Below are positions 48,710 to 59,333 of a stretch of 64,000 nucleotides of DNA, piece by piece (positions within the stretch are counted from its first letter, which is position 1; each line of letters starts with the position of its first letter). Source of the DNA: Pseudoxanthomonas sp. GM95 (GTDB taxonomy: Bacteria; Pseudomonadota; Gammaproteobacteria; Xanthomonadales; Xanthomonadaceae); the NCBI RefSeq assembly GCF_900109775.1, contig NZ_FOAX01000002.1:124001-188000 (forward strand), read 5' to 3'. The notes beneath the pieces are model-generated. The model was not told the origin of the DNA. It saw nothing but the letters and a program-made list of their open reading frames with translations, and searched no databases. The position numbers and the translations under genes are program-made.

Positions 48710-49129
48710 TTAGCTGCGCGTTTCGGGCGTCCTGACCGTCGCGCGCGGGCGGGTGCGCCCGGTCCGTTGCGAGGCCAGCGTCTCCATCACTTCCAGCAAC
48801 GACAAGCGCGCCTTGAGGGGCGCCTCGCGGAACGCGCGCACGAGGCGGAACTCCAGCGGGTCTTCGACCAGGATCGCCTCGGCGGTGGCGATCGAATCCA
48901 GCTCGGCATCGCGCGAGAGCGTCATCGCGCCGCGTCCGGTGGCCAGCCATTCAAATTGAGTCCCGGTCGCCAGGGCGACCTCACGCAGGTGCGACACGCT
49001 CGGGCTTTTGCCCTTCGGTGACTCCCAGTGGCTGACTGCACTTCGCTGCACCCCAACCGCTTCTGCTAACTGACTCTGCGAAAGACCCGCAAGGCGTCGC
49101 GCCATGCGGACTCGCTCGGGTGCATCCAT
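48710..49129 (-). CDS. Xre-family transcriptional regulator
   Basis: 139 aa from ATG 49129 (MDAPERVRMARRLAG) with GGAGAGG 5 nt upstream; the frame to 49189 is not needed. An N-terminal helix-turn-helix (GLSQSQLAEAVGVQRSAVSHWE) is followed by TGTQFEWLATGRG, a phage-repressor-like extension, and a basic Arg/Thr-rich tail. The target is unknown. It lies between groESL and dsbD, transcribed away from groES. Confidence 0.88.
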   Translation of the reverse strand: MDAPERVRMARRLAGLSQSQLAEAVGVQRSAVSHWESPKGKSPSVSHLREVALATGTQFEWLATGRGAMTLSRDAELDSIATAEAILVEDPLEFRLVRAFREAPLKARLSLLEVMETLASQRTGRTRPRATVRTPETRS

Positions 49130-49485
49130 CAAACCTCTCCGTGGCGATCGCCATCCAGAAACTTTTGTGACCATAGCCAAACGTTCCACGGAGCGGAATG
49201 GAAAGTGCCAACAATACTAACCTGTTGACCAAAAATAGGCATACGTTGTTCGCTTTCGGTCTCTAGGTATCGCATGGGACCCATTGGAATAAGGGTTCGG
49301 AAGGATTTCTGACCCTTCTGTTCACTAGTGACCCCGGGTTTTGGAGGGGTTCAGGCTTTGCTTCGCCCGCCATTGGTTGGTATCTCTATGTCCGTCGGCA
49401 AGGACGTCGACATAGACAGGACGTCGGCGGGGGGAGTTGGCGCAAGTCAGGGCTTGACGGAACCGGATTCCATTACCCATTCCCT

Positions 49486-49520
49486 AGAAGGGCACGCATG
49501 CCGCACATGCGTGCCCTTCT
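49486..49520. other. Perfect 15-bp hairpin upstream of groES
   Basis: AGAAGGGCACGCATG (49486-49500) and CATGCGTGCCCTTCT (49506-49520) pair fully around a CCGCA loop, followed on the plus strand by TCATTT. It could end a short transcript from 49230-49480 or insulate groES. No gene upstream on the plus strand needs it. Confidence 0.6.
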
Positions 49521-49569
49521 TCATTTCCGGCGCCTGACGCCGCGCTGCGCAGGAATTTCCATTCCCGGC

Positions 49570-49596
49570 CTTGAAAGGCCGCGCGCACCGCCCAAT
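49570..49596 (+). promoter_or_regulatory. Sigma32-like heat-shock promoter of groESL
   Basis: CTTGAAA (49570-49576), a 14-nt spacer and CCCAAT (49591-49596) match the sigma32 consensus CTTGAAA / CCCCAT closely, 130 nt before groES. Confidence 0.65.
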
Positions 49597-49651
49597 CTGC
49601 CCTGTCAGTCCGATGCATCGCTGCGATGCGGGGCCTGTCGTTTCCAGTGTG

Positions 49652-49678
49652 CTGGCACTCGTCATATGCGAGTGCTAA
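49652..49678 (+). promoter_or_regulatory. CIRCE element (HrcA operator) of groESL
   Basis: CTGGCACTC-N9-GAGTGCTAA against the consensus TTAGCACTC-N9-GAGTGCTAA: 7 of 9 in the left arm, 9 of 9 in the right. It lies in the predicted 5' leader, 47 nt before groES. With the upstream sigma32-like promoter it implies dual control by HrcA and RpoH. Confidence 0.92.
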
Positions 49679-49725
49679 CATCGCTGACCCTTTCCTAGTC
49701 CAATCAATCACTTAAGAGGATTGAC

Positions 49726-50016
49726 ATGAGCAATATCAAGCCGCTGTTCGACCGTGTGGTCATCAAGCGTATGGAAGAAGAGAAGCTGTCCGCCGGCGGC
49801 ATCGTGATCCCCGACTCGGCCACCGAGAAGCCGATCAAGGGTGAAGTCATCGCCGTCGGTGCTGGCAAGACCCTGGACAACGGCACCGTGCGCGCCCCGC
49901 AGGTCAAGGTCGGCGACAAGGTCCTGTTCGGCAAGTACAGCGGCACGGAAGTGAAGCTGGACGGCACCGACTACCTGGTGGTGAAGGAAGACGACATCTT
50001 CGCGACGCTCGCCTGA
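49726..50016 (+). CDS. groES: Co-chaperonin GroES
   Basis: 96-aa GroEL lid subunit. The start is [20 protein letters not shown] with AAGAGGA upstream. The mobile loop [17 protein letters not shown] and the [14 protein letters not shown] end are standard. First gene of the heat-shock operon. Confidence 0.98.
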   Translation: MSNIKPLFDRVVIKRMEEEKLSAGGIVIPDSATEKPIKGEVIAVGAGKTLDNGTVRAPQVKVGDKVLFGKYSGTEVKLDGTDYLVVKEDDIFATLA

Positions 50017-50070
50017 GCGCGCGGTTCGTCCGACTTCTTTACTCCTACACATCAAGAACAACTGAGGTAA

Positions 50071-51717
<1,647 letters not shown>

Positions 51718-51751
51718 GTCCCGCTTCCCTCGCACCACGCTCTCAGGAGAG

Positions 51752-51778
51752 CCCCGCCGCAAGGCGGGGTTTTCTTTT
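51752..51778 (+). terminator. Terminator of groESL
   Basis: CCCCGCC-GCAA-GGCGGGG (7-bp stem, GNRA loop) followed by TTTTCTTTT, 34 nt after groEL. Confidence 0.93.
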
Positions 51779-51855
51779 GCGCGATGGAGGCGCTGCGCCG
51801 AGTTGCACATGAAACATTCGCGCATCGCGAAAAGTCGTGTTATCAATGCCCTCCA

Positions 51856-51930
51856 ATGAACGCCTACCGCGCCCGCTATTACTTTTGGTTTCCGAAGCCC
51901 ACGGCGGAGGAAGGAGCGCGTTCACCCTGA
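51856..51930 (+). CDS. Aromatic leader peptide of aroG
   Basis: 24 codons, ATG at 51856 to TGA at 51930: MNAYRARYYFWFP then KPTAEEGARSP. Residues 8-12 are Tyr-Tyr-Phe-Trp-Phe and residue 4 is Tyr: six aromatic codons in the first 12, covering all three products of the pathway that the next gene begins. Such clustering just upstream of a terminator is the hallmark of ribosome-mediated attenuation (as in trpE, pheA). No clear ribosome site precedes the ATG. A TATCAAT at 51841-51847 could be a -10 placing transcription start almost at the ATG, so the leader may be leaderless. Confidence 0.8.
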   Translation: MNAYRARYYFWFPKPTAEEGARSP

Positions 51931-51953
51931 AGAAACCCTTCAGACGCATCCCG

Positions 51954-51983
51954 AAAGCCGCCAGCGAAACTGGCGGCTTTTTT
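51954..51983 (+). terminator. Attenuator terminator upstream of aroG
   Basis: GCCGCCAG (51957-51964) / CTGGCGGC (51970-51977) with a CGAAA loop and six T residues, 24 nt after the leader-peptide stop and 57 nt before aroG. GGCGG at 51903-51907, inside the leader ORF just beyond the aromatic codons, can pair with CCGCC at 51958-51962 and would open the terminator if a ribosome stalled upstream. A smaller hairpin CTGAAG/CTTCAG (51927-51943) lies between. Confidence 0.85.
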
Positions 51984-52039
51984 GTTGCCAGCGCACCTCG
52001 CGGTCCCAATCAAGACACGACGACAAAGAGACTTTCCCG

Positions 52040-53113
52040 ATGGCCCCGCTCACCTCAGACCTGCGCATCCGCAAGATCGAACCGCTCGCCACGCCCGCCG
52101 AGCTGATCGAGGAATTCCCCTGCGATGACGCGGTTTCCGACACCGTCGCAGGCGCGCGCGCCGCGCTGCACGAGATCCTGCACGGCCGCGACGACCGCCT
52201 GGCCGTGGTGATCGGCCCGTGTTCGATCCACGACCCGAAAGCGGCGATGGAATACGCACGGCGCCTGCGTCCGCTGCGCGATGCGCTGGGCGGCGAGCTG
52301 GAAATCATCATGCGCGTGTACTTCGAAAAGCCGCGCACTACCGTCGGCTGGAAGGGCCTGATCAACGACCCGCATCTGGACGGCAGCTTCCGCATCAACG
52401 AAGGCCTGGCCACCGCGCGCAACCTGCTGCGCGACATCAACGCGCTGGGCCTGCCGGCCGGCTGCGAATACCTGGACGTGATCTCGCCGCAGTACATCTC
52501 CGACCTGGTGGCCTGGGGCGCGATCGGCGCGCGCACGACCGAGAGCCAGATCCACCGCGAAATGGCCAGCGGCCTGTCATGCCCGGTCGGCTTCAAGAAC
52601 GGCACCAGCGGCGACGTGAAAATCGCCGTCGACGCAGTCGGCGCGGCGTCGCATCCGCATCATTTCCTGGCCGTCACCAAGGATGGCCAGTCGGCGATCG
52701 CCTCGACCACCGGTAACCCCGATTGCCACGTGATCCTGCGCGGCGGCAAGACGCCCAACTTCGATGCGGCCAGCGTGCAGGCGGCCAGTGAGGTGTTGAA
52801 CAAATCCGGCCTGGATGCGCGCCTGATGATCGACGCCAGCCACGCAAACAGCAGCAAGAAGCCGGAGAACCAGCCGGCCGTGATCGACGACATCGGTACG
52901 CAGCTGGAAGCGGGCGAATCGCGCATCGTGGGCGTGATGGTCGAAAGCCATCTGGTCGCCGGCCGCCAGGATCTGGTCGAAGGCCAGTCGCTGACCTACG
53001 GTCAGAGCATCACCGACGGCTGCATCGGCTGGGACGATTCGGTCGCCGTGCTCGAACGCCTGGCCGCGGCGGTCAAGGCGCGTCGCGCGCGCAAGGTGTC
53101 GCAGGCCGCCTGA
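52040..53113 (+). CDS. aroG: 3-deoxy-7-phosphoheptulonate (DAHP) synthase, type I
   Basis: First enzyme of the shikimate pathway: condenses PEP and erythrose 4-phosphate. 357 aa of the AroF/AroG/AroH class. Motifs: VVIGPCSIHDP with the metal-binding Cys, RVYFEKPRTTVGWKGLINDP, WGAIGARTTESQ, GFKNGTSGD, and the C-terminal IDASHANSSK. Feedback specificity (Phe, Tyr or Trp) cannot be read safely from the sequence; the region LDVISPQY is closest to Phe- or Tyr-sensitive forms. An upstream leader peptide rich in all three aromatic residues suggests transcriptional control as well. Confidence 0.96.
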   Translation: MAPLTSDLRIRKIEPLATPAELIEEFPCDDAVSDTVAGARAALHEILHGRDDRLAVVIGPCSIHDPKAAMEYARRLRPLRDALGGELEIIMRVYFEKPRTTVGWKGLINDPHLDGSFRINEGLATARNLLRDINALGLPAGCEYLDVISPQYISDLVAWGAIGARTTESQIHREMASGLSCPVGFKNGTSGDVKIAVDAVGAASHPHHFLAVTKDGQSAIASTTGNPDCHVILRGGKTPNFDAASVQAASEVLNKSGLDARLMIDASHANSSKKPENQPAVIDDIGTQLEAGESRIVGVMVESHLVAGRQDLVEGQSLTYGQSITDGCIGWDDSVAVLERLAAAVKARRARKVSQAA

Positions 53114-53197
53114 GCCGCGACGTGTTCCACCAGGGCCGTGATCACGGCCCGGTGAGGCCACACGCTGCGATCACGCGTTTCGGGCATCCTTCCGCGG

Positions 53198-55399
53198 ATG
53201 GATGAACCCGCATCGCAGCCTGCCGCCTCGAAGGACCGACCTCCACGCCATCGCTGGCTGCGCCGCACGTTGTGGGCGCTGCTGATTGGCTACGGCCTGT
53301 ATGCGGTGCTGGGCAATCTCTATCTCAACACCGCGCTCGGGCCGTGGAGCATCAATCGCAAGCCTGACAAGTTCGCCATGCATTGGGGCCGGGCGCTGAC
53401 GTGGTGGCCAGGCGAAGTGGTGCTGTGGAAAGTCTCGATGCGCGGTCACGTCGGGCGCACGGTGTGGACGCTGCAGGCCAATAGGGCCAGTGGCCATGTC
53501 TCGCTCACGGCACTGCTGGGCAAGCAGGTCTACGTGCCGCGCCTGCAGGTCACCGATGTCACGGGCGACGTGCAGCACGTGGAGGATGAAATTCCCGCGC
53601 CGGTGCCGCAGCCGGGCGGCTGGCTACTCAACTTTCCTTCGATCACCAGCGACAGCCTCCACGGCGGACGCTTCCATGCGCTAGTGCTGGAAGGTGAAGG
53701 CCAGGCCAAGGTCGGCTTCACCAAGCGCCTGCGTGGCGGGCCGGCCGAGCTGCTGCCGTCGACCGCGACGTTCCAGCAGGCACGTTTGATCCAGGACAAC
53801 GTCGCGCTGCTGCAGAACGCGCGGCTGGAAGCGCAGTTCGCGATGCCGCCGGTGACGCGCGCGCAAGCGGTGGGCATCGACAAGCTGCGCTTTGCCCGGA
53901 TCGGCCTGAAGATCGATGGCGATACGCCGGCGCTGAGCGCACGGCAAAGCGACGCCGGCAAACTGGAGCTGCACCTGCAGCCCGGAAAGGGTCACGTGCA
54001 GGGCGCGCTGGCGTTGTCCCAGGCGGCGCTGCAGCCCGGTGGCGTGTTGTCCTGGCGCATGCCGGTGGCCATCACCGATACGCATGGCCAGGTGCACGAC
54101 AGCACGCTGACCGCGCAGCTGTCGGTCGACCAGGATCTGCATCTGAAAGCGAACATGCCGGCCCAGGTCGATGGCGTGCTGGCGCTGCAGAGCGAATTGA
54201 AGATTGATGGCACGCAGATCCCGCTGACCGACTTCCGCGCGCTGCTGCCGCGCACGTCCGGGCGCGTGGCCGGGCAATGGCAGTTCAGCTCGCTCAAGTG
54301 GGTCACCTCCCTGTTCGTCAACGTGCCGTGGCTGTCGCTGGAAGGCGCCGGCCGGGTCGAAGGCGATGTCACCCTGGATCACGGCGTGCTGGCGCCGGGC
54401 AGTCGCGTCGATGTCCCGCGCGTGCAGGCGCAGGCCGACATGCTGGGCCAGCGCGTGACCGGCACCGCCAGCGCGCACGCGCAACTCAAGCAGGGCGCAA
54501 AGGGCGGCACGCGCTCGATCGTCGACGTGGCGATGTCCGAGTTCAGCGTCGCGGCGCTGGATGACCTCAAGCGCCCGTACATCCAGGGCAACTCTCTGAA
54601 GCTGCACACCGAGAGCGATCCCGACCTGGCCAAGGCGCGCCAGTCGCTGCAAGGCAACGCCAGTTTCCAGAACGCACGCGTACCGGATCTGCGCGCGTAC
54701 AACCGCTTCCTGCCCAACGACCATCTGCGCTTCGACGGTGGCTCGGGCACGTTGTCCGGCACGCTGGCGCTGGATGCGGCCGGCAACGCAGGCAATGGCC
54801 GGGTGCGCATCGCCGGGCGTGGCGCGGCCGTGCATGTGGCGGGCATCGCGATGCGCGGCGATGTGGATGTCGATCTCAAGCTGCAGCGTGCGGATCTGGC
54901 GCAGCAGCGATTCCGGGTCGATGGCAGCAGCGTGGCGCTGAAGAACGTCAGCTTCGCCCAGGGCAGCATGAGCCGCAGCGGCTGGTGGGCGCAGGTGGCG
55001 CTGCCGAGCACCCAGCTGGACGCCGCCGGCAAGCGCTTGGCGGTGCAGGGCGATGTCACGGCGAAGATGAAGGATGTCGGCTTCCTGCTGGATCTGTTCT
55101 CGCAGGATCGTGATTACCCCAAGTGGATGGTCAAGCTGGTCGACGCCGGCAATGTCCAGGCCAAGGCGAGGGTGCGCTGGCAGCGGCGCGATCTGGTGCT
55201 GGAGGGCATCGACGCCAGCAATGACCGGTTCGACCTGCTCGGGCGTTTCCAGCTCAAGGATCGCGCCAAGCCGCAGGGCGATCTCTACGCGCGCTGGGGC
55301 GTGCTGGGCACGGCGGTGGAGCTGCGCGGCGGCCAGCATCAGTTCCATGTCCTCGGTGCCAGGCGCTGGTACGACGCGCAGGCGCCGTATTTGAAGTGA
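53198..55399 (+). CDS. Membrane-anchored AsmA/DUF748-like periplasmic protein
   Basis: 733 aa. A basic N-terminus and one membrane helix (about residues 27-47) lead into about 680 residues of beta-rich, repetitive sequence with alternating hydrophobic and charged residues (LEGAGRVEGDVTLDHGVL, GTLSGTLALDAAGN, then the C-terminal DLYARWGVLGTAVELRGG). That is the pattern of AsmA-like/DUF748 bridge proteins that carry phospholipid across the periplasm. The match is by overall pattern and not a specific motif. It is alone between aroG and lipA. Confidence 0.75.
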   Translation: MDEPASQPAASKDRPPRHRWLRRTLWALLIGYGLYAVLGNLYLNTALGPWSINRKPDKFAMHWGRALTWWPGEVVLWKVSMRGHVGRTVWTLQANRASGHVSLTALLGKQVYVPRLQVTDVTGDVQHVEDEIPAPVPQPGGWLLNFPSITSDSLHGGRFHALVLEGEGQAKVGFTKRLRGGPAELLPSTATFQQARLIQDNVALLQNARLEAQFAMPPVTRAQAVGIDKLRFARIGLKIDGDTPALSARQSDAGKLELHLQPGKGHVQGALALSQAALQPGGVLSWRMPVAITDTHGQVHDSTLTAQLSVDQDLHLKANMPAQVDGVLALQSELKIDGTQIPLTDFRALLPRTSGRVAGQWQFSSLKWVTSLFVNVPWLSLEGAGRVEGDVTLDHGVLAPGSRVDVPRVQAQADMLGQRVTGTASAHAQLKQGAKGGTRSIVDVAMSEFSVAALDDLKRPYIQGNSLKLHTESDPDLAKARQSLQGNASFQNARVPDLRAYNRFLPNDHLRFDGGSGTLSGTLALDAAGNAGNGRVRIAGRGAAVHVAGIAMRGDVDVDLKLQRADLAQQRFRVDGSSVALKNVSFAQGSMSRSGWWAQVALPSTQLDAAGKRLAVQGDVTAKMKDVGFLLDLFSQDRDYPKWMVKLVDAGNVQAKARVRWQRRDLVLEGIDASNDRFDLLGRFQLKDRAKPQGDLYARWGVLGTAVELRGGQHQFHVLGARRWYDAQAPYLK

Positions 55400-55515
55400 T
55401 CGGCCGCAGTGATCGGCTTTCAGCTGCCAGTGGTGCTTTGTTTTGCAGTGCAGCGTGCAATGTCCGCGAACGGGGCGCAGGATTGACCCGCATCCCGACG
55501 TGGGGGAGGGAGCAG

Positions 55516-55549
55516 GCCCGGAATTGGCGCAAGCCATTTCGGGCTTTTT
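55516..55549 (+). terminator. Terminator after the AsmA-like gene
   Basis: Long stem beginning GCCCGGAA and ending TTTCGGGC, with a GCAA loop and one bulge, followed by TTTTT, about 115 nt after the stop. No other gene is seen in the 278-bp gap before lipA. Confidence 0.75.
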
Positions 55550-55677
55550 ATTGCCTGGAATTCGCCCGGGCAGCCCGCCGCTGCGGGGTTTCAAGGCCGC
55601 CTGGCCCGCACTGCTGCGTTCCGCCGGACGGGACATCGCCCGAGGCGCCGCGCGGGGCCAGGCGATAGAATGACGCC

Positions 55678-56688
55678 ATGGAAACTTCCGCCCCCCGCCA
55701 GATTCCGCTGCAGGTCGTGACCGCGGCGGCGCCCGCCCCCACGCTGGAAACCGGTGCCAAGCAGCTCGGTGGCGACAAGATCGGCCGCTCGCCGGTCCAG
55801 TTCGCCGATGCGCCGGTGCTGCGCAAGCCGTCCTGGATCCGGGTGCGAATCCCCTCCGGCAATGCCGTGGCCAACCTCAAGGCCAAGCTGCGCGAGAACC
55901 GCCTGGTGACGGTGTGCGAGGAAGCCAGCTGCCCGAACATCCACGAATGCTTCGGCCACGGCACGGCGACCTTCATGATCCTGGGCGAGGTCTGCACGCG
56001 GCGCTGCTCGTTCTGCGACGTGGCCCACGGCCGGCCCAAGCCACCGGACGCCAACGAGCCGGCCAGCCTGGGCAATACCGTGGCCGACATGGGGCTGAAG
56101 TACGTCGTGGTGACCAGCGTGGACCGCGATGACCTGCGCGACGGCGGGGCCCAGCATTTCGTCGACTGCATCACCGCGATCCGCGAGCGCTCGCCGGGCA
56201 CGCGCATTGAAGTGCTCACGCCCGACTTCCGCGGCAAGGGTCGCATGGAGCGCGCGCTGGAGATCCTGGCGCAGAACCCGCCTGACGTGTTCAACCACAA
56301 CATCGAAACCGTGCCGGACCTGTATCGCAACGTGCGTCCGGGCGCGGACTACCAGTGGTCGCTGACGCTGCTGAAGAACTTCAAGGCCCAGCACCCGGAG
56401 ATCCCGACCAAGTCCGGCATCATGCTCGGCCTGGGCGAGACCTTCGAGCAGATCCAGGCCACGATGCGCGACCTGCGCGCGCACGACGTGGACATGATCA
56501 CCATCGGCCAGTACCTGCAGCCCACCGCGCACCACCATCCGGTGCTGCATTACTGGACGCCGGAGGACTACAAGGCGCTGGAGGTCTACGGCTACGAGCT
56601 GGGCTTCAGCCACGTGGCGTCCGGCCCGATGGTGCGGTCCTCGTACCACGCCGACCAGCAGGCCGCCGGTGCCGGCGTCGCTGCCTGA
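55678..56688 (+). CDS. lipA: Lipoyl synthase
   Basis: Radical SAM enzyme that inserts two sulfurs into octanoyl-E2/GcvH. 336 aa. The auxiliary cluster is C-x4-C-x5-C (Cys80, Cys85, Cys91 in [12 protein letters not shown]) and the SAM cluster C-x3-C-x2-C (Cys106, 110, 113 in CTRRCSFC). The C-terminal [11 protein letters not shown] holds the serine that ligates the auxiliary cluster. The usual upstream lipB is absent. Confidence 0.97.
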   Translation: METSAPRQIPLQVVTAAAPAPTLETGAKQLGGDKIGRSPVQFADAPVLRKPSWIRVRIPSGNAVANLKAKLRENRLVTVCEEASCPNIHECFGHGTATFMILGEVCTRRCSFCDVAHGRPKPPDANEPASLGNTVADMGLKYVVVTSVDRDDLRDGGAQHFVDCITAIRERSPGTRIEVLTPDFRGKGRMERALEILAQNPPDVFNHNIETVPDLYRNVRPGADYQWSLTLLKNFKAQHPEIPTKSGIMLGLGETFEQIQATMRDLRAHDVDMITIGQYLQPTAHHHPVLHYWTPEDYKALEVYGYELGFSHVASGPMVRSSYHADQQAAGAGVAA

Positions 56689-56916
56689 GCGATCGTCGCC
56701 AGCCTGGTCACACCGATCCGCCGCCGCGCCGCAAGGCCGGCGGCGGTGTCGTATCCGGCGCTAAAACCTGCTTGCGTTCACATTCCGATACCGATGCGCC
56801 GCTAGGCTGGAATTGCACGTGACAGCCCACGCAACTTTCGGCACTGTGATGCTGTCAATGCGTCCAGTTGTTCCCCACACCCGTATCCACCGGCCTGCCG
56901 GCCGCGAGTCCAACGA

Positions 56917-59130
56917 ATGAAAGCCAAGCTCACCTACACCCTGTTGGCCCTGGCCTTGTCGGCCCCCGTCGCGCTGTTGGCGCGACCCGATGGCGACAAG
57001 CCGGCCGCCGCGCGCCCGGATTCGAGCGTGGTGCCGATGGGGCCGACCACCGACCAGTCGACCACCTCCAAGCTGGTCTACGGGTTGCTGTCCGACAGCC
57101 GCTACGCCTACCGCCCGCGCCAGCTGGACGATGCGCTGTCCAAGGACGTCTACAAGCATTACCTGGACGCACTGGATGGCAGCAAGCAGTTCTTCACCGC
57201 CAAGGACATCGAAGGCTTCATGCCGCTGTCCACGCAGCTGGACGATGCGATCAAGAGCGGCCAGTTGAACCCGGCGTACGACATGTTTTCGGTCTACCGC
57301 AAGCGCGTGGCGGAGCGGGTCAGCTATGCGCGCGGCCTGCTGAAGAACGCCAACTTCGATTTCAACACCGAGCAGCGCTGGGACTACGACCGCAAGGAGG
57401 CGCCGTGGGCCAAGGACAGCAACGAGCTCAATGACATCTGGCGCAAGTCGGTGATGAACGACTGGCTGCGCCTGAAGCTGGCCGGCAAGAAGCCCGACGC
57501 CATCGCCCAGACCCTGGACAAGCGCTACGCCAACATCCAGCGCAGCGTCGACGAGCTGGACAGCGAGGACGTGTTCCAGACCTTCCTCAACGCCTACACC
57601 TCGGCCGTCGATCCACACACCGATTACTTCACGCCCAAGACCGCCGAATCCTTCAACCAGCAGATGTCGCTGTCGCTGGAAGGCATCGGCGCGGTCCTGC
57701 AGCGCCAGGAAGACACCGTGGTGATCCGCGAGATCGTGCCCGGTGGCCCGGCCGACCTGTCCAAGAAGCTGCAGCCCGGCTCGCGCATCGTGGGCGTGGC
57801 CCAGGGCAGCGATGGCGCCTTCACGGACGTGATCGGCTGGCGCACCGACGACGTGGTCGACCTGATCCGCGGCAAGAAGGGCACGAAGGTGCGCCTGGAA
57901 TTCATCCCGCCGGAAGCCGGCGTGGACGGCACGCACAACACGGTCACCATCACTCGCGACAAGGTGAAGCTGGCCGAGCAGGCCGCCAAGAGCGAGATCA
58001 TGACCCTGCCGGCCAGCGGCTCGGAGCCCGAGCGCAAGATCGGCGTGATCAAGCTGCCGGCGTTCTACCAGGACTTCGAAGGCCGTCGCCGCAACCCGAA
58101 CGACTACACCTCGGCCACGCGCGACGTGCGTCGCCTGCTGGATGGCTTCAAGACGCAGAAGGTCGATGGCGTGGTGATGGACCTGCGCCTCAACGGCGGT
58201 GGCTCGCTGGACGAGGCGGTCGACCTGACCGGCCTGTTCATCGACCAGGGCCCGGTGGTGCAGGTGCGTGAGTCCGGTGGCCGCGTGTCGGTCAGCGGCG
58301 ACACCACGGCCGGCGTGTCGTGGGACGGCCCGCTGGCGGTGCTGATCAATCGTGGTTCGGCCTCGGCCTCGGAGATCTTCGCCGGTGCCATCCAGGACTA
58401 CGGCCGCGGCCTGGTGATCGGCGAGACCAGCTTCGGCAAGGGCACCGTGCAGAACCTGGTGGACCTGGACCGCTGGCCGGCCAATGAAGGCGGGCAGCGC
58501 TTCGGCCAGCTCAAGCTGACCATCGCCCAGTTCTTCCGCGTGGCCGGTGGCAGCACCCAGCACAAGGGCGTGGTGCCCGACATCTCGTTCCCGGCCAGCA
58601 TGGACGCGACCGAGTACGGCGAGGACACCTACGACAACGCGCTGCCGTGGACCAAGATCGCGGCGGTCCAGCACACCCAGTACGGCAACTTCGCGCCGTT
58701 GCTGCCCAAGCTGGAAGCCATGCACGAGGCGCGGGTGAAGACCGACAAGGAATACACCTGGTGGTCCGAGGACGTGGCCAACTTCCGCGCCGAGGCGGCC
58801 AAGAAGTATGTCTCGCTCAACGAGGCCGACCGCCGCGCCGAGCGCGACAAGCAGGAAGCCCTGCGCAAGGGACGTCAGGAAGAACGCAAGGCGCTGGGCA
58901 TGCCGCTGGACCCGCTGGCCGGCGATATGTCCGATGACGGCCTGGGCGCCAGCGAGCGCGACATCGTCAAGGATGCGGCGCGCGACAAGCTGGCCGACAA
59001 GCGTCCCGATCCGCTTCTGCACGAATCGGCGGCGATCCTGGGCGATGCGATCGAAGTGCTGGGCCAGGACAAGAAGCTCTCGGCGCAGGTGCTGCCGGAG
59101 TCGACCAAGCCGAGCAGCTGGGCCGACTGA
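56917..59130 (+). CDS. prc: Tail-specific carboxy-terminal protease Prc
   Basis: 737-aa periplasmic serine protease that degrades tagged proteins and processes peptidoglycan hydrolases and PBP3. A signal peptide ends near ALLARP. The N-terminal helical domain is followed by a PDZ domain (about 245-330) and the S41 core, whose Ser-Lys dyad is probably Ser483 (GSASASEIFAG) and Lys508 (FGKGT). The C-terminal helical domain has KKYVSLNEADRRAERD-type sequence. 228 bp upstream hold no gene; a GC-rich hairpin lies near 56718-56746. Confidence 0.95.
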   Translation: MKAKLTYTLLALALSAPVALLARPDGDKPAAARPDSSVVPMGPTTDQSTTSKLVYGLLSDSRYAYRPRQLDDALSKDVYKHYLDALDGSKQFFTAKDIEGFMPLSTQLDDAIKSGQLNPAYDMFSVYRKRVAERVSYARGLLKNANFDFNTEQRWDYDRKEAPWAKDSNELNDIWRKSVMNDWLRLKLAGKKPDAIAQTLDKRYANIQRSVDELDSEDVFQTFLNAYTSAVDPHTDYFTPKTAESFNQQMSLSLEGIGAVLQRQEDTVVIREIVPGGPADLSKKLQPGSRIVGVAQGSDGAFTDVIGWRTDDVVDLIRGKKGTKVRLEFIPPEAGVDGTHNTVTITRDKVKLAEQAAKSEIMTLPASGSEPERKIGVIKLPAFYQDFEGRRRNPNDYTSATRDVRRLLDGFKTQKVDGVVMDLRLNGGGSLDEAVDLTGLFIDQGPVVQVRESGGRVSVSGDTTAGVSWDGPLAVLINRGSASASEIFAGAIQDYGRGLVIGETSFGKGTVQNLVDLDRWPANEGGQRFGQLKLTIAQFFRVAGGSTQHKGVVPDISFPASMDATEYGEDTYDNALPWTKIAAVQHTQYGNFAPLLPKLEAMHEARVKTDKEYTWWSEDVANFRAEAAKKYVSLNEADRRAERDKQEALRKGRQEERKALGMPLDPLAGDMSDDGLGASERDIVKDAARDKLADKRPDPLLHESAAILGDAIEVLGQDKKLSAQVLPESTKPSSWAD

Positions 59131-59165
59131 TCGACGGCCTATAGGCCAGACGATCATGCTTCGAG

Positions 59166-59191
59166 GAACAGGCGCCGCAAGGCGCCTGTTC
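59166..59191 (+). terminator. Hairpin terminator after prc
   Basis: Perfect 11-bp stem GAACAGGCGCC / GGCGCCTGTTC closed by a GCAA tetraloop, 36 nt after prc. The following TGCGTTTGC is a poor U-tract. Confidence 0.65.
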
Positions 59192-59333
59192 TGCGTTTGC
59201 ACAGCGGCGCCGCGCGCTGATCCGATGCTGCAACGCCTGTTTCCATCGCCGTGCTGCGATTGGAGGCCGCGCGCCTGACGCAATCGCAATGGGCTCCCCT
59301 AGACTGTGCGGCCCCTTCGCAGGTCCCGCTCCC

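Larger units (their letters stand above)
49130..49725. other. 596-bp regulatory region between the Xre gene and groES
   Basis: No protein gene is supported. From left to right it holds a relatively AT-rich stretch (49200-49260) likely to contain the Xre promoter, an unexplained GC-normal segment, a 15-bp perfect hairpin (49486-49520), a sigma32-like promoter (49570-49596) and CIRCE (49652-49678). AAGAGGA at 49714-49720 serves groES. Confidence 0.7.

Noticed and set aside
56718..56746. GC-rich hairpin downstream of lipA as a terminator
   Set aside because: The stem is strong, but no T-run follows on either strand.
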